Origin: Thermogladius sp023256015
GTDB lineage: Archaea; Thermoproteota; Thermoprotei_A; Sulfolobales; Desulfurococcaceae
Assembly: GCF_051131135.1 (NCBI RefSeq)
Contig: NZ_CP151274.1
Span: forward strand, 1,178,001-1,242,000
DNA: 64,000 nucleotides
Direction of reading: 5' to 3'
The notes under the pieces were generated by a model. It saw only the letters and a list, made by a program, of their open reading frames with translations. It did no database searches and was not told where the DNA came from. Both the position numbers and the translations under genes were made by a program. Shown here in pieces: positions 9,228 through 17,986 of the stretch. Position 1 is the first letter of the stretch; the number at the start of each line of letters is the position of its first letter.

Positions 9228-10073
9228 GTGTTAAAATCCTACATAGGAGTAAAGGGATCTCGTTTGGCTCTAAACGTCAGCATACGGCAAGAGGACGTCG
9301 ACTGCGTCAAGAGGCTCATGTCCAAGCCGTGCGAGATACTGAAGATGATACCCGTTGTCTCCGACTGCGCCGCGTCGGGGGACACGGTGAGGCTCGCCTT
9401 CGGCGACGAGCTCTTTAAGGCCGTAGCGGTCTACACCGTTCTAGAGAAGACCGAGACCAAGATAGCCCTCTCCCTAGACTACCTGGAGGAGGGGGAGCCG
9501 AGGGCGAGGTTGACCGAGCTCTGGCTGATACTCGAGGGCAACAACCTCATCATAGACTACAAGCTCGAGGCTGGGTTTAGGGTGAGGGGTCAGGCCCAGA
9601 GAAGCCTCGAGACGAACCTGTTAGCGCTGCGGGGAGTAATCCCGGTCGTGTGCTCGAGGCTCGGACAGCCGCTGGAGGAGAGGAGGCCCGCCCGGGAAGA
9701 GAGGCCCCCGCCACCGCTTCCGCCCCCGCCGCCGCGAGCTGTTCAGCAGCCTCCGAGTCCGGCGAGAGCGGAGGAGGCCAAGCAGCCGCCTCCCCAGCCC
9801 GCCGCCGCGTTCAAGTACGACCTGTCCGACTCTAGGGTTAGGGCGAGGCTCATGAGGGGGTCGCGGTCGTTCAAGATTTTACCCGCGAGCACCAGATTGG
9901 AGCAGGCGGTCTCGGGCGAGCTCGCTAAAGGGACGTGGCTCGTCGTGGAGACCTACGCCTCGGGCAAGAGGTACGTGGTAGTCGAGAACGGGGCTGTGCA
10001 GGGAGTCTACTGCGAGCAGGACTGTAGCGGCGAGCCTCTGACCGTCATAGCGTACGAAGTAGCCGGTCCCTGA
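9228..10073 (+). CDS. Unknown two-domain protein with proline-rich linker, paralogue of 13356-14138
   Basis: Not a family I recognise. The 281 residues form an N-terminal domain (about 1-145), a linker rich in Pro, Glu and Arg with runs of five to seven prolines (about 146-190), and a C-terminal domain (about 191-281). Cysteines recur in the N-terminal part. The gene at 13356 shares the layout and local sequence: ILKMIPVVSDCAASGDTV here against FLGILPVVSSCEISGDSV there, and GTWLVVETYASGKRYVVV against GEWMIVVVYPNGREYLLL. The two copies bracket sufCBD, so a link to iron-sulfur assembly is possible but is only inferred from position. It starts with GTG about 23 bases after an AATTAAAA TATA-like element, so it is probably leaderless. 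Confidence 0.75.
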   Translation: MLKSYIGVKGSRLALNVSIRQEDVDCVKRLMSKPCEILKMIPVVSDCAASGDTVRLAFGDELFKAVAVYTVLEKTETKIALSLDYLEEGEPRARLTELWLILEGNNLIIDYKLEAGFRVRGQAQRSLETNLLALRGVIPVVCSRLGQPLEERRPAREERPPPPLPPPPPRAVQQPPSPARAEEAKQPPPQPAAAFKYDLSDSRVRARLMRGSRSFKILPASTRLEQAVSGELAKGTWLVVETYASGKRYVVVENGAVQGVYCEQDCSGEPLTVIAYEVAGP

Positions 10074-10125
10074 GTGGGATTTGTTTATTTTCAAACCGAT
10101 AACCCTCTCTCCACCCGTCCCACTA

Positions 10126-10134
10126 AGTTTATTA
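10126..10134 (+). promoter_or_regulatory. TATA-like box of the suf operon
   Basis: AGTTTATTA is centred about 33 bases before the GTG start of sufC at 10163, which fits a nearly leaderless transcript covering sufC-sufB-sufD. Confidence 0.5.
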
Positions 10135-10162
10135 GGTTAACCAAACCTGTCATTGCATTAGG

Positions 10163-10900
10163 GTGTTTACTTTGCTGCTGGTAGACAGCGTGAGCGTCGA
10201 AGTGGGCGGTAAGCTGGTCGTCAGAGACGTCACGGTCGAGGTCGGGGACGGGGAGATAGTCGCCTTAATGGGGCCTAACGGCAGCGGCAAGACCAGTCTC
10301 GCCTACGCGGTTATGGGACACCCGGGCTACAGGGTCGTGAAAGGGAGGGTCGTCCTGAACGGGGAGGACATCACCAGCCTCCAGCCTTACGAGAGGGCCA
10401 GGAGGGGGTTGTTCCTCTTCTTCCAGAACCCCGTCGAGGTGAAAGGGGTCTCTCTAAGGGACTTGTTCAAAGCAATCAACACCTCGTGGCGCCAGGTAGA
10501 GGGGGTCGGCTCGCTACTGGAGGAGACCGCTGTTAAGGTGGGCCTCAAGAGGGAGCTACTCGACAGGGGGCTGAACGAGGGGTTCTCGGGTGGGGAGAAG
10601 AAGAGGTCGGAGTTCCTCCAGGCCCTCCTGTTGAAACCCAAGTGCCTGTTGATGGACGAGCCGGACAGCGGGCTCGACTTGGAGGGGGTGAGGCTCCTCG
10701 CCGACTACGTAAACAGCGTCGCGAGGGAGGGGGCTTGCGTCCTCCTGATAACCCACTACCCTTCGCTACTACAGCTCGTCAGGCCCTCCAGGGTCCTGGT
10801 GATGCACAACGGTGCGGTCGTGGCCTCTGGGGGAGTCGAGCTAGTGGACAAGATAGCCAGGGAGGGCTACTCCTCCGTGGTGTCCCATAATGGGCTTTGA
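10163..10900 (+). CDS. sufC: Fe-S cluster assembly ATPase SufC
   Basis: A 245-residue ABC-type ATPase that powers the SufBCD scaffold in iron-sulfur cluster assembly in the cytoplasm. Walker A GPNGSGKT is at 37-44, the ABC signature in the Suf form FSGGEKKR at 141-148, and Walker B LLMDEPDSGLD at 162-172. The EKKR signature and the DEPDSGLD form are characteristic of SufC rather than transport ATPases. It starts with GTG; a TTG three codons later is an alternative. It overlaps sufB by 11 bases, showing tight coupling. Confidence 0.93.
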   Translation: MFTLLLVDSVSVEVGGKLVVRDVTVEVGDGEIVALMGPNGSGKTSLAYAVMGHPGYRVVKGRVVLNGEDITSLQPYERARRGLFLFFQNPVEVKGVSLRDLFKAINTSWRQVEGVGSLLEETAVKVGLKRELLDRGLNEGFSGGEKKRSEFLQALLLKPKCLLMDEPDSGLDLEGVRLLADYVNSVAREGACVLLITHYPSLLQLVRPSRVLVMHNGAVVASGGVELVDKIAREGYSSVVSHNGL

Positions 10901-12293
10901 CATCCGGGGCTTCGAGCTAGAGGAGCTCACGGGCGTGGAGTACAGGAGCAGAGTTGAGATAACGGGCAGGGTCAGCAGGAGCCTAGTAGAGGAGATCAGC
11001 AGGTCCAAGAAAGAGCCCGAGTGGATGAGGAGGCTCAGGCTCAGGGCTCTAGAGTACTTCGAGGAGGCCCCTGCACCACAGTGGCTGCCGTACATCCAGA
11101 GAATAGACCTCGACGAGATAACGACGCTCTACACGAAGCCAGACGTCGAGGTGGCGAGCGACTGGAGCGACCTACCGGAGGAGGTGCGGAGGATCTACGA
11201 GAGGCTGGGCCTGCCCGAGGCGTACGCCAGGTACCTAGCCGGGCTCACGACCGTGCTCGACAGCGAAAGCGTCTTCGTGGGCATGAAGGACTTCCTAAGG
11301 AGGCTGGGCGTCGTAATGGTGCCGATGGAGGAAGCCGTCCAGAAGTATCCCGACCTGGTGAAGAAGTACTTCTCGAGGGTCTTCCCCTACACGGACCACA
11401 AGTTCGCCGCACTACACTACGCGCTGTGGAGCGGCGGCGTCTTCGTCTACGTGCCGAGGGGGGTGAGAGTCCCCTACCCGGTCGAGGCCTTCTTCTTCCT
11501 GGGTAGGGAGATGGAGGGGCAGTTCGAGCACTCGCTCATAGTAGCGGACGATAGCAGCGAGCTGGTCTTCATAGAGGGATGCAGCGCGCCCAGGCTTAGG
11601 AGGGAGAGCTTCCACGACGGCATGGTCGAGATATACGCCCACCCCTCATCCAGGGTCTCCTTCGTCACGGTTCAGAACTGGAGCAGGAACGTCATAAACT
11701 TCAACAACAAGAGGGCCGTCGCGGAGGAGGGCGCCTTCGTGGAGTGGGTGGAGGGGAGCATAGGCAGCAAGATCACGGTGACCTACCCCTCCACCGTCCT
11801 CAGGGGCGAGGGGGCCAAGACCGTCTCGACCCTCCTCAGCATCAGCAACGGTGGCTACATAAAGGACACGGGCTCTAAGGTCATACACGCCGCTCCGAGG
11901 ACCTCTAGCAGGGTGTTGTCGAAGAGTATCGTAGCAAACGGCGGCCTCAGCGTCTACAGGGGGCTCACGCAGGTCAACAAGGGGGCTGTTGGCTCGGTCA
12001 GCCACGTCGAGTGCGAGAGCCTGATACTCGACGAGAAGAGCGGGTCCTACACCTACCCGATCGTCCACCTGCTCGAGAGAGACGCCGACGTAGGCCACGA
12101 GGCCTCAACTCTCAGGCTGAGCGAGGACCAGGTGTTCTACTTGATGTCAAGGGGGTTGAAGAGGAACGAGGCCGTCTCTCTGGTAGTAAACGGCTTTGTT
12201 AGAGACGTACTGAGGAAGCTGCCCTTCGAATTCGCAAGCATGTTGAAGAGGGTGGTCGAGCTGGAGTTCGAGGAGTACGGTGGTGTCGGTTGA
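10890..12293 (+). CDS. sufB: Fe-S cluster assembly scaffold SufB
   Basis: A 467-residue SufB/SufD-family protein, the scaffold on which iron-sulfur clusters are built together with SufC and SufD. The long beta-helix core is recognisable in FIEGCSAPRLRRESFHDGMVE and in TVQNWSRNVINFNNKRAVAEE-type repeats, followed by the usual C-terminal stretch ending in LSEDQVFYLMSRGLKRNEA. Length and order (C-B-D) are usual for archaeal minimal Suf systems, which lack SufS and SufE here. It starts with ATG inside the end of sufC and overlaps sufD by four bases. Confidence 0.93.
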   Translation: MGFDIRGFELEELTGVEYRSRVEITGRVSRSLVEEISRSKKEPEWMRRLRLRALEYFEEAPAPQWLPYIQRIDLDEITTLYTKPDVEVASDWSDLPEEVRRIYERLGLPEAYARYLAGLTTVLDSESVFVGMKDFLRRLGVVMVPMEEAVQKYPDLVKKYFSRVFPYTDHKFAALHYALWSGGVFVYVPRGVRVPYPVEAFFFLGREMEGQFEHSLIVADDSSELVFIEGCSAPRLRRESFHDGMVEIYAHPSSRVSFVTVQNWSRNVINFNNKRAVAEEGAFVEWVEGSIGSKITVTYPSTVLRGEGAKTVSTLLSISNGGYIKDTGSKVIHAAPRTSSRVLSKSIVANGGLSVYRGLTQVNKGAVGSVSHVECESLILDEKSGSYTYPIVHLLERDADVGHEASTLRLSEDQVFYLMSRGLKRNEAVSLVVNGFVRDVLRKLPFEFASMLKRVVELEFEEYGGVG

Positions 12294-13315
12294 AGAGCCT
12301 GCTCCAGTTCGTAGGAGACTCCCCGACAATAAAGCACTACATCAACCCCTACGAGTACGCGAGGCTGGTCGAGGAGGCCTCTAGAGCGGGCAGTATCGGC
12401 GAGCCCGTTGTCCTCGTCGAGGGCGCTAGGGTCGCGCAGTCTCCAACACGAGACGAGTACGCGGGCGACTGTAGTAGCGTCTACTGTCTACTCCACAAGA
12501 GGTACGAGTCGGCCCGGTACGATATAGAGGTCGGCGGCGCGCCGGGCAAGGCTGTAGTAGAGGTAAACTCCGGCAGCCTGTTCTCTGCGGTAGGCCTCAA
12601 CCTGGTGGTCAGTAGTAGCGGGCTGTACGTGCTGGAGCTCAACCTCAACACGAAGGGGTCTCTCAGCTTGTCTCTGACCTTGGACGCTGAGCCCGGGTCT
12701 AGACTCCTGCTGAGAGTTAAGGCTGGCGAGGGGCTGGCGAGCTACCTCCGATTGGCCTCGAGGCTAGGCTGTTGCGCGAGCGAGAGAGCCGTGTTAGTCG
12801 AGTCTTCCCGCGTCCTCAAAGTCGAGGAGCTCGTCTCGGTAGACTCGGCGTCGCTCAACGAGAAGGCGGTCGTCCTAGCGCTAGGGAGGAGCGTCGTAGA
12901 CGTCGACGTGCTCGGCCGCGCGAGAGGCGATGGCCCGGCTCTCCACGTGAGGCAGTTGCTCGTAAGCCTGGGCGAGTCCACGGCTGCGGCCAGGGGCACT
13001 CTTGTAGCCGAAGAGGGGTCTAAGGAGGGCTCGCTCGTCTACGGCATTGAAGCCCTCCAACTAGGGGGCTTAGCCCTCATGCAGCCGAGGCTAGAGGTCA
13101 GGACGAATAACGTCGCGGAGGCCAGGCACTACGCCAGGAACGTAAAGCTGGGCACCGAGCAGCTCTTCTACCTGGTCTCTCGCGGGCTCGACCCGCGTGA
13201 GGCTAGTATGCTGTTCGTGAGAGGGCTAGTAAAGGAGGGGCTGAACGACGCGGCGCTCTCGAACACGCTGGTGGAGGAAGCGTTGAGACACGTTGCCCCA
13301 CACCTCGAGGCTTAA
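12290..13315 (+). CDS. sufD: SufD-like Fe-S assembly protein
   Basis: A 341-residue SufB/SufD-family protein, shorter and more divergent than SufB, as archaeal SufD partners usually are. The C-terminal family region is clear (EARHYARNVKLGTEQLFYLVSRGLDPREA), while the N-terminal part is poorly conserved. It should form a heterocomplex with SufB and SufC. The TTG start overlaps the sufB stop (TTGA), so translation is coupled. Its assignment rests on the C-terminal motif and operon position. Confidence 0.85.
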   Translation: MKSLLQFVGDSPTIKHYINPYEYARLVEEASRAGSIGEPVVLVEGARVAQSPTRDEYAGDCSSVYCLLHKRYESARYDIEVGGAPGKAVVEVNSGSLFSAVGLNLVVSSSGLYVLELNLNTKGSLSLSLTLDAEPGSRLLLRVKAGEGLASYLRLASRLGCCASERAVLVESSRVLKVEELVSVDSASLNEKAVVLALGRSVVDVDVLGRARGDGPALHVRQLLVSLGESTAAARGTLVAEEGSKEGSLVYGIEALQLGGLALMQPRLEVRTNNVAEARHYARNVKLGTEQLFYLVSRGLDPREASMLFVRGLVKEGLNDAALSNTLVEEALRHVAPHLEA

Positions 13316-13324
13316 TTGAGCTGA

Positions 13325-13334
13325 CTATTTAAAA
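13325..13334 (+). promoter_or_regulatory. TATA-like box of the second paralogue
   Basis: CTATTTAAAA lies about 26 bases before the ATG at 13356. This spacing predicts leaderless transcription separate from the suf operon. Confidence 0.5.
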
Positions 13335-13355
13335 GCCTTCCGCCCATATTATTAC

Positions 13356-14138
13356 ATGGTTTGCTCAGTTGAAAAATATGCTAGCGTTGTCCAGATGATG
13401 TCCACTCAGATAGAGGTAGGCAGGTGCCCGCCCAGCTTCGTGGACTACTTGCTACTAGAGCCCTGCTTGTTCCTCGGGATACTACCCGTGGTGTCATCTT
13501 GCGAGATATCTGGTGACAGTGTAAGCGTGAAATTCTCTAAGCCGGTAGACCACGTGTGCGAGTACAAGCTCTGGCAGGAGCCCCGCGGCTGGAAGATAGA
13601 GCTGAGAAAGGGCCCCGAGCCGAGGGCGAGCGCCTACCTGGAGTGGCTGAGGCTCTACTACCTCGGAGGCGCCTTCTTCAAGCTGGAGTACGAGGTCGCC
13701 GGGGGCTTCTTTGCCAAGAGGGAGCTGGCCAAGGTCTACTCAACCCTGTTCTCCAACTACACCGCCCTCGCCGAGGGGAGGTGCCGAAAGGTCGACATCG
13801 CCGAGAGGCTCAGACCCCCTAGAGCCCCACGAGTGGAAGTAGAGGAGAAGCCTTTCTGGGAGTCGCTACCAGTGGACATCAAGGTAGACTTGTCACTCGC
13901 ACTAGTTAGGGCCCAGTACCTGAGGGAGGTAGAGCTGGTTCACGCCTCGGACGGGCTGCCCAAAGCCAACTACCTGGCCAGCAAGGTGAGGTCGGGCGAG
14001 TGGATGATAGTGGTGGTCTACCCCAACGGGAGGGAGTACTTACTCCTGTCCAACGGGGTTATAGTGGGGCGCTACTTGGAGGGGGTTAAGGGCACAGTAG
14101 TCCAGTCGGTCTTCTACAAGCTGAGGACGCCGAAGTAG
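13356..14138 (+). CDS. Unknown two-domain protein, paralogue of 9228-10073
   Basis: A 260-residue protein of unknown function, related to the protein at 9228. It has an N-terminal domain with scattered cysteines (about 1-155), a short Pro/Arg/Glu linker (about 155-175) and a C-terminal domain (about 176-260). The motif GEWMIVVVYPNGREYLLLSNG matches the equivalent place in the paralogue. The N-terminal part, with alternating strands and AYLEWLRLYYLGGAFFKLEY, could be a START/SRPBCC-like fold, but that is a guess. It has its own promoter after sufD. Confidence 0.75.
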   Translation: MVCSVEKYASVVQMMSTQIEVGRCPPSFVDYLLLEPCLFLGILPVVSSCEISGDSVSVKFSKPVDHVCEYKLWQEPRGWKIELRKGPEPRASAYLEWLRLYYLGGAFFKLEYEVAGGFFAKRELAKVYSTLFSNYTALAEGRCRKVDIAERLRPPRAPRVEVEEKPFWESLPVDIKVDLSLALVRAQYLREVELVHASDGLPKANYLASKVRSGEWMIVVVYPNGREYLLLSNGVIVGRYLEGVKGTVVQSVFYKLRTPK

Positions 14139-14207
14139 CTCTAGTTGAGTGAAAAAGCAAGGTTATTATTCTACGGGGCCTAGACTTAATATCCGAGGGC
14201 TACCAGT

Positions 14208-16565
14208 TTGTCCCTCGAGGACCCGTATTCTATACTCGAGAAGTACCTGTCGGCAGAGTCCTACTTTGTCGTGGGCAGGGAGTTCACGAGGGTCGACGCG
14301 CTCGAGAAAGCCCTGGGAAGAGCCCTGTTCACAGAGGACTACTTCGTGAAGTACGTGTACGGCAACGCGCTGTTCGTGAAGCAGGTGTTGAGCCCTCACC
14401 CACACGCGAGGATTAGGGGCTTCCACTTGAAGGAGGCGCTCGGCGTCAGCGGGGTCAGGGCTGTAGTCACGCACAGGGACATACCGGGCGTCAACCAGGT
14501 AGGCTACGCGCTGCCCGACCAGCCCCTGCTAGCGGAGGGTAAGGTCAGGTACGCCGGCGAGGTCGTGGCACTCGTCGCGGCAGAGTCGTGGGAGAGAGCG
14601 GTTGAGGCGTCGCAGCTCGTTAAAGTCGACTACGAGCCTCTGCCCTACGTCCTCGACCCGCTGGAGGCCATGTCGAGGAGCGACGTGCTAGTACACGAGG
14701 AGGCCGGGTCGAACATCGCGTTCAGGACGAAGGTGAGGAAGGGCGACGTCGAGAGGGGGTTCAGCGAGGCAGACGCCGTCGTTGAGAACGAGTACAGGAC
14801 CCACCACCAGGACCACGCCTACCTAGAGACCGAGGCCGCACTAGCGCTACCGGACTCGGAGGGGAGGGTGACGGTAGTAGGCGCCGCGCAACACCCCCAC
14901 CTCGCCAGGGACATCACGGCGAGAGTGCTGGGCCTGCCGGCTAGCAGGGTGAAGGTGGTAGTCCCATACCTGGGCGGCGGGTTCGGCGGGAAGGACGACG
15001 AGGGCCCCCTCACGGTCGCGAAGGCCGCTCTAGTGGCCTACCTCACGGGGAGGCCGGCCTTCATAGTCTACTCGAGGGAGGAGTCGATCAAGGTCCACCC
15101 GAAGAGGGAGGCCACCATAATACGGTACAAGAGCGGGGCGAACAAGGAGGGTAAACTGACGGCGATCGACGTTACGATCATACACGACACAGGGGCCTAC
15201 GCCAACAGGGCGCCGTTCATACTGTGGAGGGCCACGATGCACGCCTCGGGCCCCTACGAGGTGCCCAACGCGAGAGTGGACGGCTACGCTGTCTACACGA
15301 ACAAGGTGTACCAGGGGTCGTTCAGGGGCTTCGGCAACCCCAGTGTCCAGTTCGCGGCCGAGAGGCAGATGGACCTGCTAGCCGAGAAGCTGGGGCTGGA
15401 CCCGGTGGAGTTCAGGCTTAAGAACATCCTCAGGCCCGGCTCTAGGACTCTCACAAACCAGGTCCTAGACCACTCGGTCGGCGTGGGGGAGGCGCTGGAG
15501 AAGGTCTCCGCGAAGTCCGGGTGGTTCCAGAAGAGGAGGGAGTACAGCGAGTACAACAAGAAGGCCGGTAGGTGGAGGAGGGGTATAGGCGTTGGCGTCG
15601 CCTGGCACGGCATAAGCACCTCGAGGGGCGTCCCCGACTGGTCCAACGCCGTCGTGAAGGTGGAGAAGGACGGGTCTGTCACGGTCTACACGGGGATAGT
15701 CGAGATGGGCCAGGGCAGCCCGACCAGCTCGCACGTCCAGATAGTCTCCGAGATACTGGGCGTCCCGCCCGAGAACGTCAGGGTCGTCTTCGGCACGACA
15801 GAGGCCCCGGACACGGGGGCTACACACGCCTCGAGGGGGACTGGTATCGGCGGCATAGGCGTCGAGGTCGCGGCCGGGAAGATAAGGGAGAGGCTCGCCA
15901 GGCTCGCCGGCGACATTCTCGGGGTCGAGCCCGACAAGCTCGTGTTCAGAGACGGGAGGGTCTACCCGAGGGACAACCCGGAGAAGTACGTGAGGTGGGT
16001 GGACCTCGTGAGGGAGGCCTACGCCAAGGGCGTTGAGCTCTCCGCCACCGGCTACTTCTTCCTACCCAAGGGCAGGTTCGACGACACGGTTGGCCAGGGC
16101 TTCGCCTACCCGGCTTTCAGCTACATCGTGGTGGTGAGCGAGGTGGAGGTGGACACCGAGACAGGGGTAGTCAGGGTCTTGAGGGTGTGGCCGGCACTTG
16201 CCTCCGGTAGGATCATAAGCCCGGTCCAGGTCGAGGGGCAGGTCGAGGGGGCCGTCGTGCAGGGTATAGGCTACACCCTCTACGAGCAGCTCGTCTTCGA
16301 CGAGAAGGGCTCTATACTCAACGCGGACTTCACGGACTACGTTCTACCCACGGTTATGGAGGTGCCGGAGGTCGAGAAGCCGGTCTACGTGGAGGACGTC
16401 TACAAGTACGGTGCTATGGGTGCTAAGGGAGTGGGCGAGATGGCGCTGATACCGATCCCGGCGTCTATCGCCAACGCTGTCTCCCACGCCCTCGGCGTCA
16501 ACGTGACCAGGCTTCCCATCACCCCGGAGTACGTCCTGGAGCTGACAGGCTCTCTAAAGAGGTGA
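14208..16565 (+). CDS. Molybdenum hydroxylase large subunit (xanthine dehydrogenase/aldehyde oxidoreductase family)
   Basis: A 785-residue molybdopterin-binding subunit of the xanthine oxidase family, which hydroxylates purines, aldehydes or N-heterocycles with water. The family fold is complete: an N-terminal aldehyde-oxidase a/b hammerhead region (VRYAGEVVALVAAES), LGGGFGGKDDEG, the substrate-site stretch SFRGFGNPSVQ, EMGQGSPTSSHVQI, and the catalytic glutamate motif GAKGVGEMALIP near the C terminus. The CO-dehydrogenase-specific active-site Cys loop is absent, so it is not CoxL. The substrate is unknown. FAD and 2Fe-2S subunits follow directly. TTG is taken as start because it begins the family N terminus and follows TATA-like sequence. 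Confidence 0.9.
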   Translation: MSLEDPYSILEKYLSAESYFVVGREFTRVDALEKALGRALFTEDYFVKYVYGNALFVKQVLSPHPHARIRGFHLKEALGVSGVRAVVTHRDIPGVNQVGYALPDQPLLAEGKVRYAGEVVALVAAESWERAVEASQLVKVDYEPLPYVLDPLEAMSRSDVLVHEEAGSNIAFRTKVRKGDVERGFSEADAVVENEYRTHHQDHAYLETEAALALPDSEGRVTVVGAAQHPHLARDITARVLGLPASRVKVVVPYLGGGFGGKDDEGPLTVAKAALVAYLTGRPAFIVYSREESIKVHPKREATIIRYKSGANKEGKLTAIDVTIIHDTGAYANRAPFILWRATMHASGPYEVPNARVDGYAVYTNKVYQGSFRGFGNPSVQFAAERQMDLLAEKLGLDPVEFRLKNILRPGSRTLTNQVLDHSVGVGEALEKVSAKSGWFQKRREYSEYNKKAGRWRRGIGVGVAWHGISTSRGVPDWSNAVVKVEKDGSVTVYTGIVEMGQGSPTSSHVQIVSEILGVPPENVRVVFGTTEAPDTGATHASRGTGIGGIGVEVAAGKIRERLARLAGDILGVEPDKLVFRDGRVYPRDNPEKYVRWVDLVREAYAKGVELSATGYFFLPKGRFDDTVGQGFAYPAFSYIVVVSEVEVDTETGVVRVLRVWPALASGRIISPVQVEGQVEGAVVQGIGYTLYEQLVFDEKGSILNADFTDYVLPTVMEVPEVEKPVYVEDVYKYGAMGAKGVGEMALIPIPASIANAVSHALGVNVTRLPITPEYVLELTGSLKR

Positions 16566-16569
16566 TAGG

Positions 16570-17445
16570 ATGTTCTACAAGCTACCCTCCTTCGAGTACT
16601 ACAGGGCTAGGAGCGTCGAGGAGGCTGTAGAGCTAGCTAGCAAGCTGGGCGACTACAAGTACCTGGCTGGGGGTACAGACCTGCTAGTAGACCTGAAAAT
16701 AGGGCGTTACAGGCCGAGGGCGGTCATCGACCTGGGCGGCTTGAGGGAGCTCAGGTACGTAGTCGACGAGGGCTCCAAGGTAAGGATCGGCGCCTTGACG
16801 ACCCTGGAGGAGATTCTGAGGTCCGACGTGGTCAAGAAGAAGCTACCCCTACTCCACCAAGCAGTGTACAACATGGCTAGCTGGCAGATCAGGAGCGTCG
16901 CCACGATAGGCGGGAACATAGCTAACGCCTCGCCAGCCGCCGACACCGCCCCGCCTCTACTAGTCCACGGCGCCCTCGTGAAGCTGAGGGGGCCCCGCGG
17001 CTCGAGGTCTATTGCGCTAGGGGAGCTCGTGCTGGGCCCACGTAAAACAGCCCTGGAGACCGGTGAGATGATCGCCGAGTTCGAGGTCCCGGTGGTGGAG
17101 GGGCTTAGCGAGTACTGGGCTTACAGGAAGTTCGGCCGGAGGAGCGCCTTCACGCTCTCTGTAGTAGGGCTGGCCCTGGGAGTCGAGGTCAGACCCGGGG
17201 GAGAGCTGAGGTTCAGGGTTGCATTGAACTCCGTGGCGCCGAGGCCTGTCAGGGCCGCGACCGTAGAGGAGTACCTGAACGAGAAGGGGTTGAGCGACGA
17301 GTCTATTGAAACCGCCTCAAGGCTGGTCCAGCAAGACATATCGCCGATCACGGACGTCAGGGCTACGGCAGAGTACAGGAGGCACCTCGCCTCCGCTCTA
17401 CTCAGGGACGCCCTGAGGGAGGTCGCGGGGAGGCTCAGGAGGTGA
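16570..17445 (+). CDS. Molybdenum hydroxylase FAD-binding subunit
   Basis: A 291-residue CoxM/XdhB-type flavoprotein subunit that passes electrons from the 2Fe-2S subunit to an acceptor. FAD-binding motifs are AGGTDLLVDLK near residues 33-43 and ATIGGNIANASPAAD near 113-127. The C-terminal CO_deh_flav_C domain is present. It starts with ATG four bases after the large-subunit stop and overlaps the small subunit by four bases (GTGA), so the three subunits form one operon in the order large, FAD, small. Confidence 0.92.
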   Translation: MFYKLPSFEYYRARSVEEAVELASKLGDYKYLAGGTDLLVDLKIGRYRPRAVIDLGGLRELRYVVDEGSKVRIGALTTLEEILRSDVVKKKLPLLHQAVYNMASWQIRSVATIGGNIANASPAADTAPPLLVHGALVKLRGPRGSRSIALGELVLGPRKTALETGEMIAEFEVPVVEGLSEYWAYRKFGRRSAFTLSVVGLALGVEVRPGGELRFRVALNSVAPRPVRAATVEEYLNEKGLSDESIETASRLVQQDISPITDVRATAEYRRHLASALLRDALREVAGRLRR

Positions 17446-17903
17446 GGCGCGTGAAGGTCTCCTTCAAGCTGAACAACCAGCCCGTCGAGGTGGACGTCGA
17501 GCCCAACGAGGTGCTGCTCGACACACTAAGGCTCAGGCTGAAGGTCACGAGCGTGAAGAGGGGGTGCGAGAGGGGCGAGTGCGGCGCCTGCACCGTCCTG
17601 ATCGACGGCGAGCCCGTGTACTCGTGCCTAGTCCTAACGCCGCAGGTCGAGGGCAGAGAGGTGGTGACGCTCGAGGGCCTCCAGGGGGACGAGCTAGCGG
17701 GGAGGATAGTCAAGGCCCTGGTAGAGGAGGGGGCTGTCCAGTGCGGCTTCTGCACACCGGGCTTCATCCTGACAGTGTACGCAGGGTTGAAGAAGGGGCT
17801 GATAAAGACATTGGAGGACGCCAAGAAGGCTATCGAGGGTAACCTGTGCAGGTGTACCGGCTACGTTAAGATCCTCAGGGCTGTCTCAAGGCTAATCAAG
17901 TGA
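17442..17903 (+). CDS. Molybdenum hydroxylase 2Fe-2S small subunit
   Basis: A 153-residue CoxS/XdhC-type subunit with two [2Fe-2S] clusters. The plant-ferredoxin-type motif is CERGECGACTVL with a later Cys in VYSC, and the C-terminal helical domain carries QCGFCTPGF and CRCTGY. All eight cysteines are present. It relays electrons from the molybdenum site to the FAD subunit. The GTG start overlaps the upstream stop; a second GTG three codons on is possible. Confidence 0.93.
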   Translation: MRRVKVSFKLNNQPVEVDVEPNEVLLDTLRLRLKVTSVKRGCERGECGACTVLIDGEPVYSCLVLTPQVEGREVVTLEGLQGDELAGRIVKALVEEGAVQCGFCTPGFILTVYAGLKKGLIKTLEDAKKAIEGNLCRCTGYVKILRAVSRLIK

Positions 17904-17955
17904 ATCGACGCGATTAAACAGTGTTCCCACTAAAGTTTTTATTTCACCATACTAC

Positions 17956-17965
17956 ACATATATGT
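17956..17965 (+). promoter_or_regulatory. TATA-like box that decides the start of the ABC binding protein
   Basis: ACATATATGT is centred about 27 bases before the ATG at 17987, so a leaderless start there fits. An upstream in-frame GTG at 17921 lies before this box and can be rejected. Confidence 0.55.
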
Positions 17966-17986
17966 ACAAGGAGAAGGGTCGGTTCT

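Noticed and set aside
14208..16565. Aerobic CO dehydrogenase large subunit
   Set aside because: The CO-dehydrogenase-specific Cys loop is missing; only general molybdenum hydroxylase motifs are present.
17921..17986. Upstream GTG start for the ABC binding protein
   Set aside because: It precedes the TATA-like box, and the added residues (many His, Thr and Arg) do not resemble a signal peptide, whereas ATG 17987 does lead into one.
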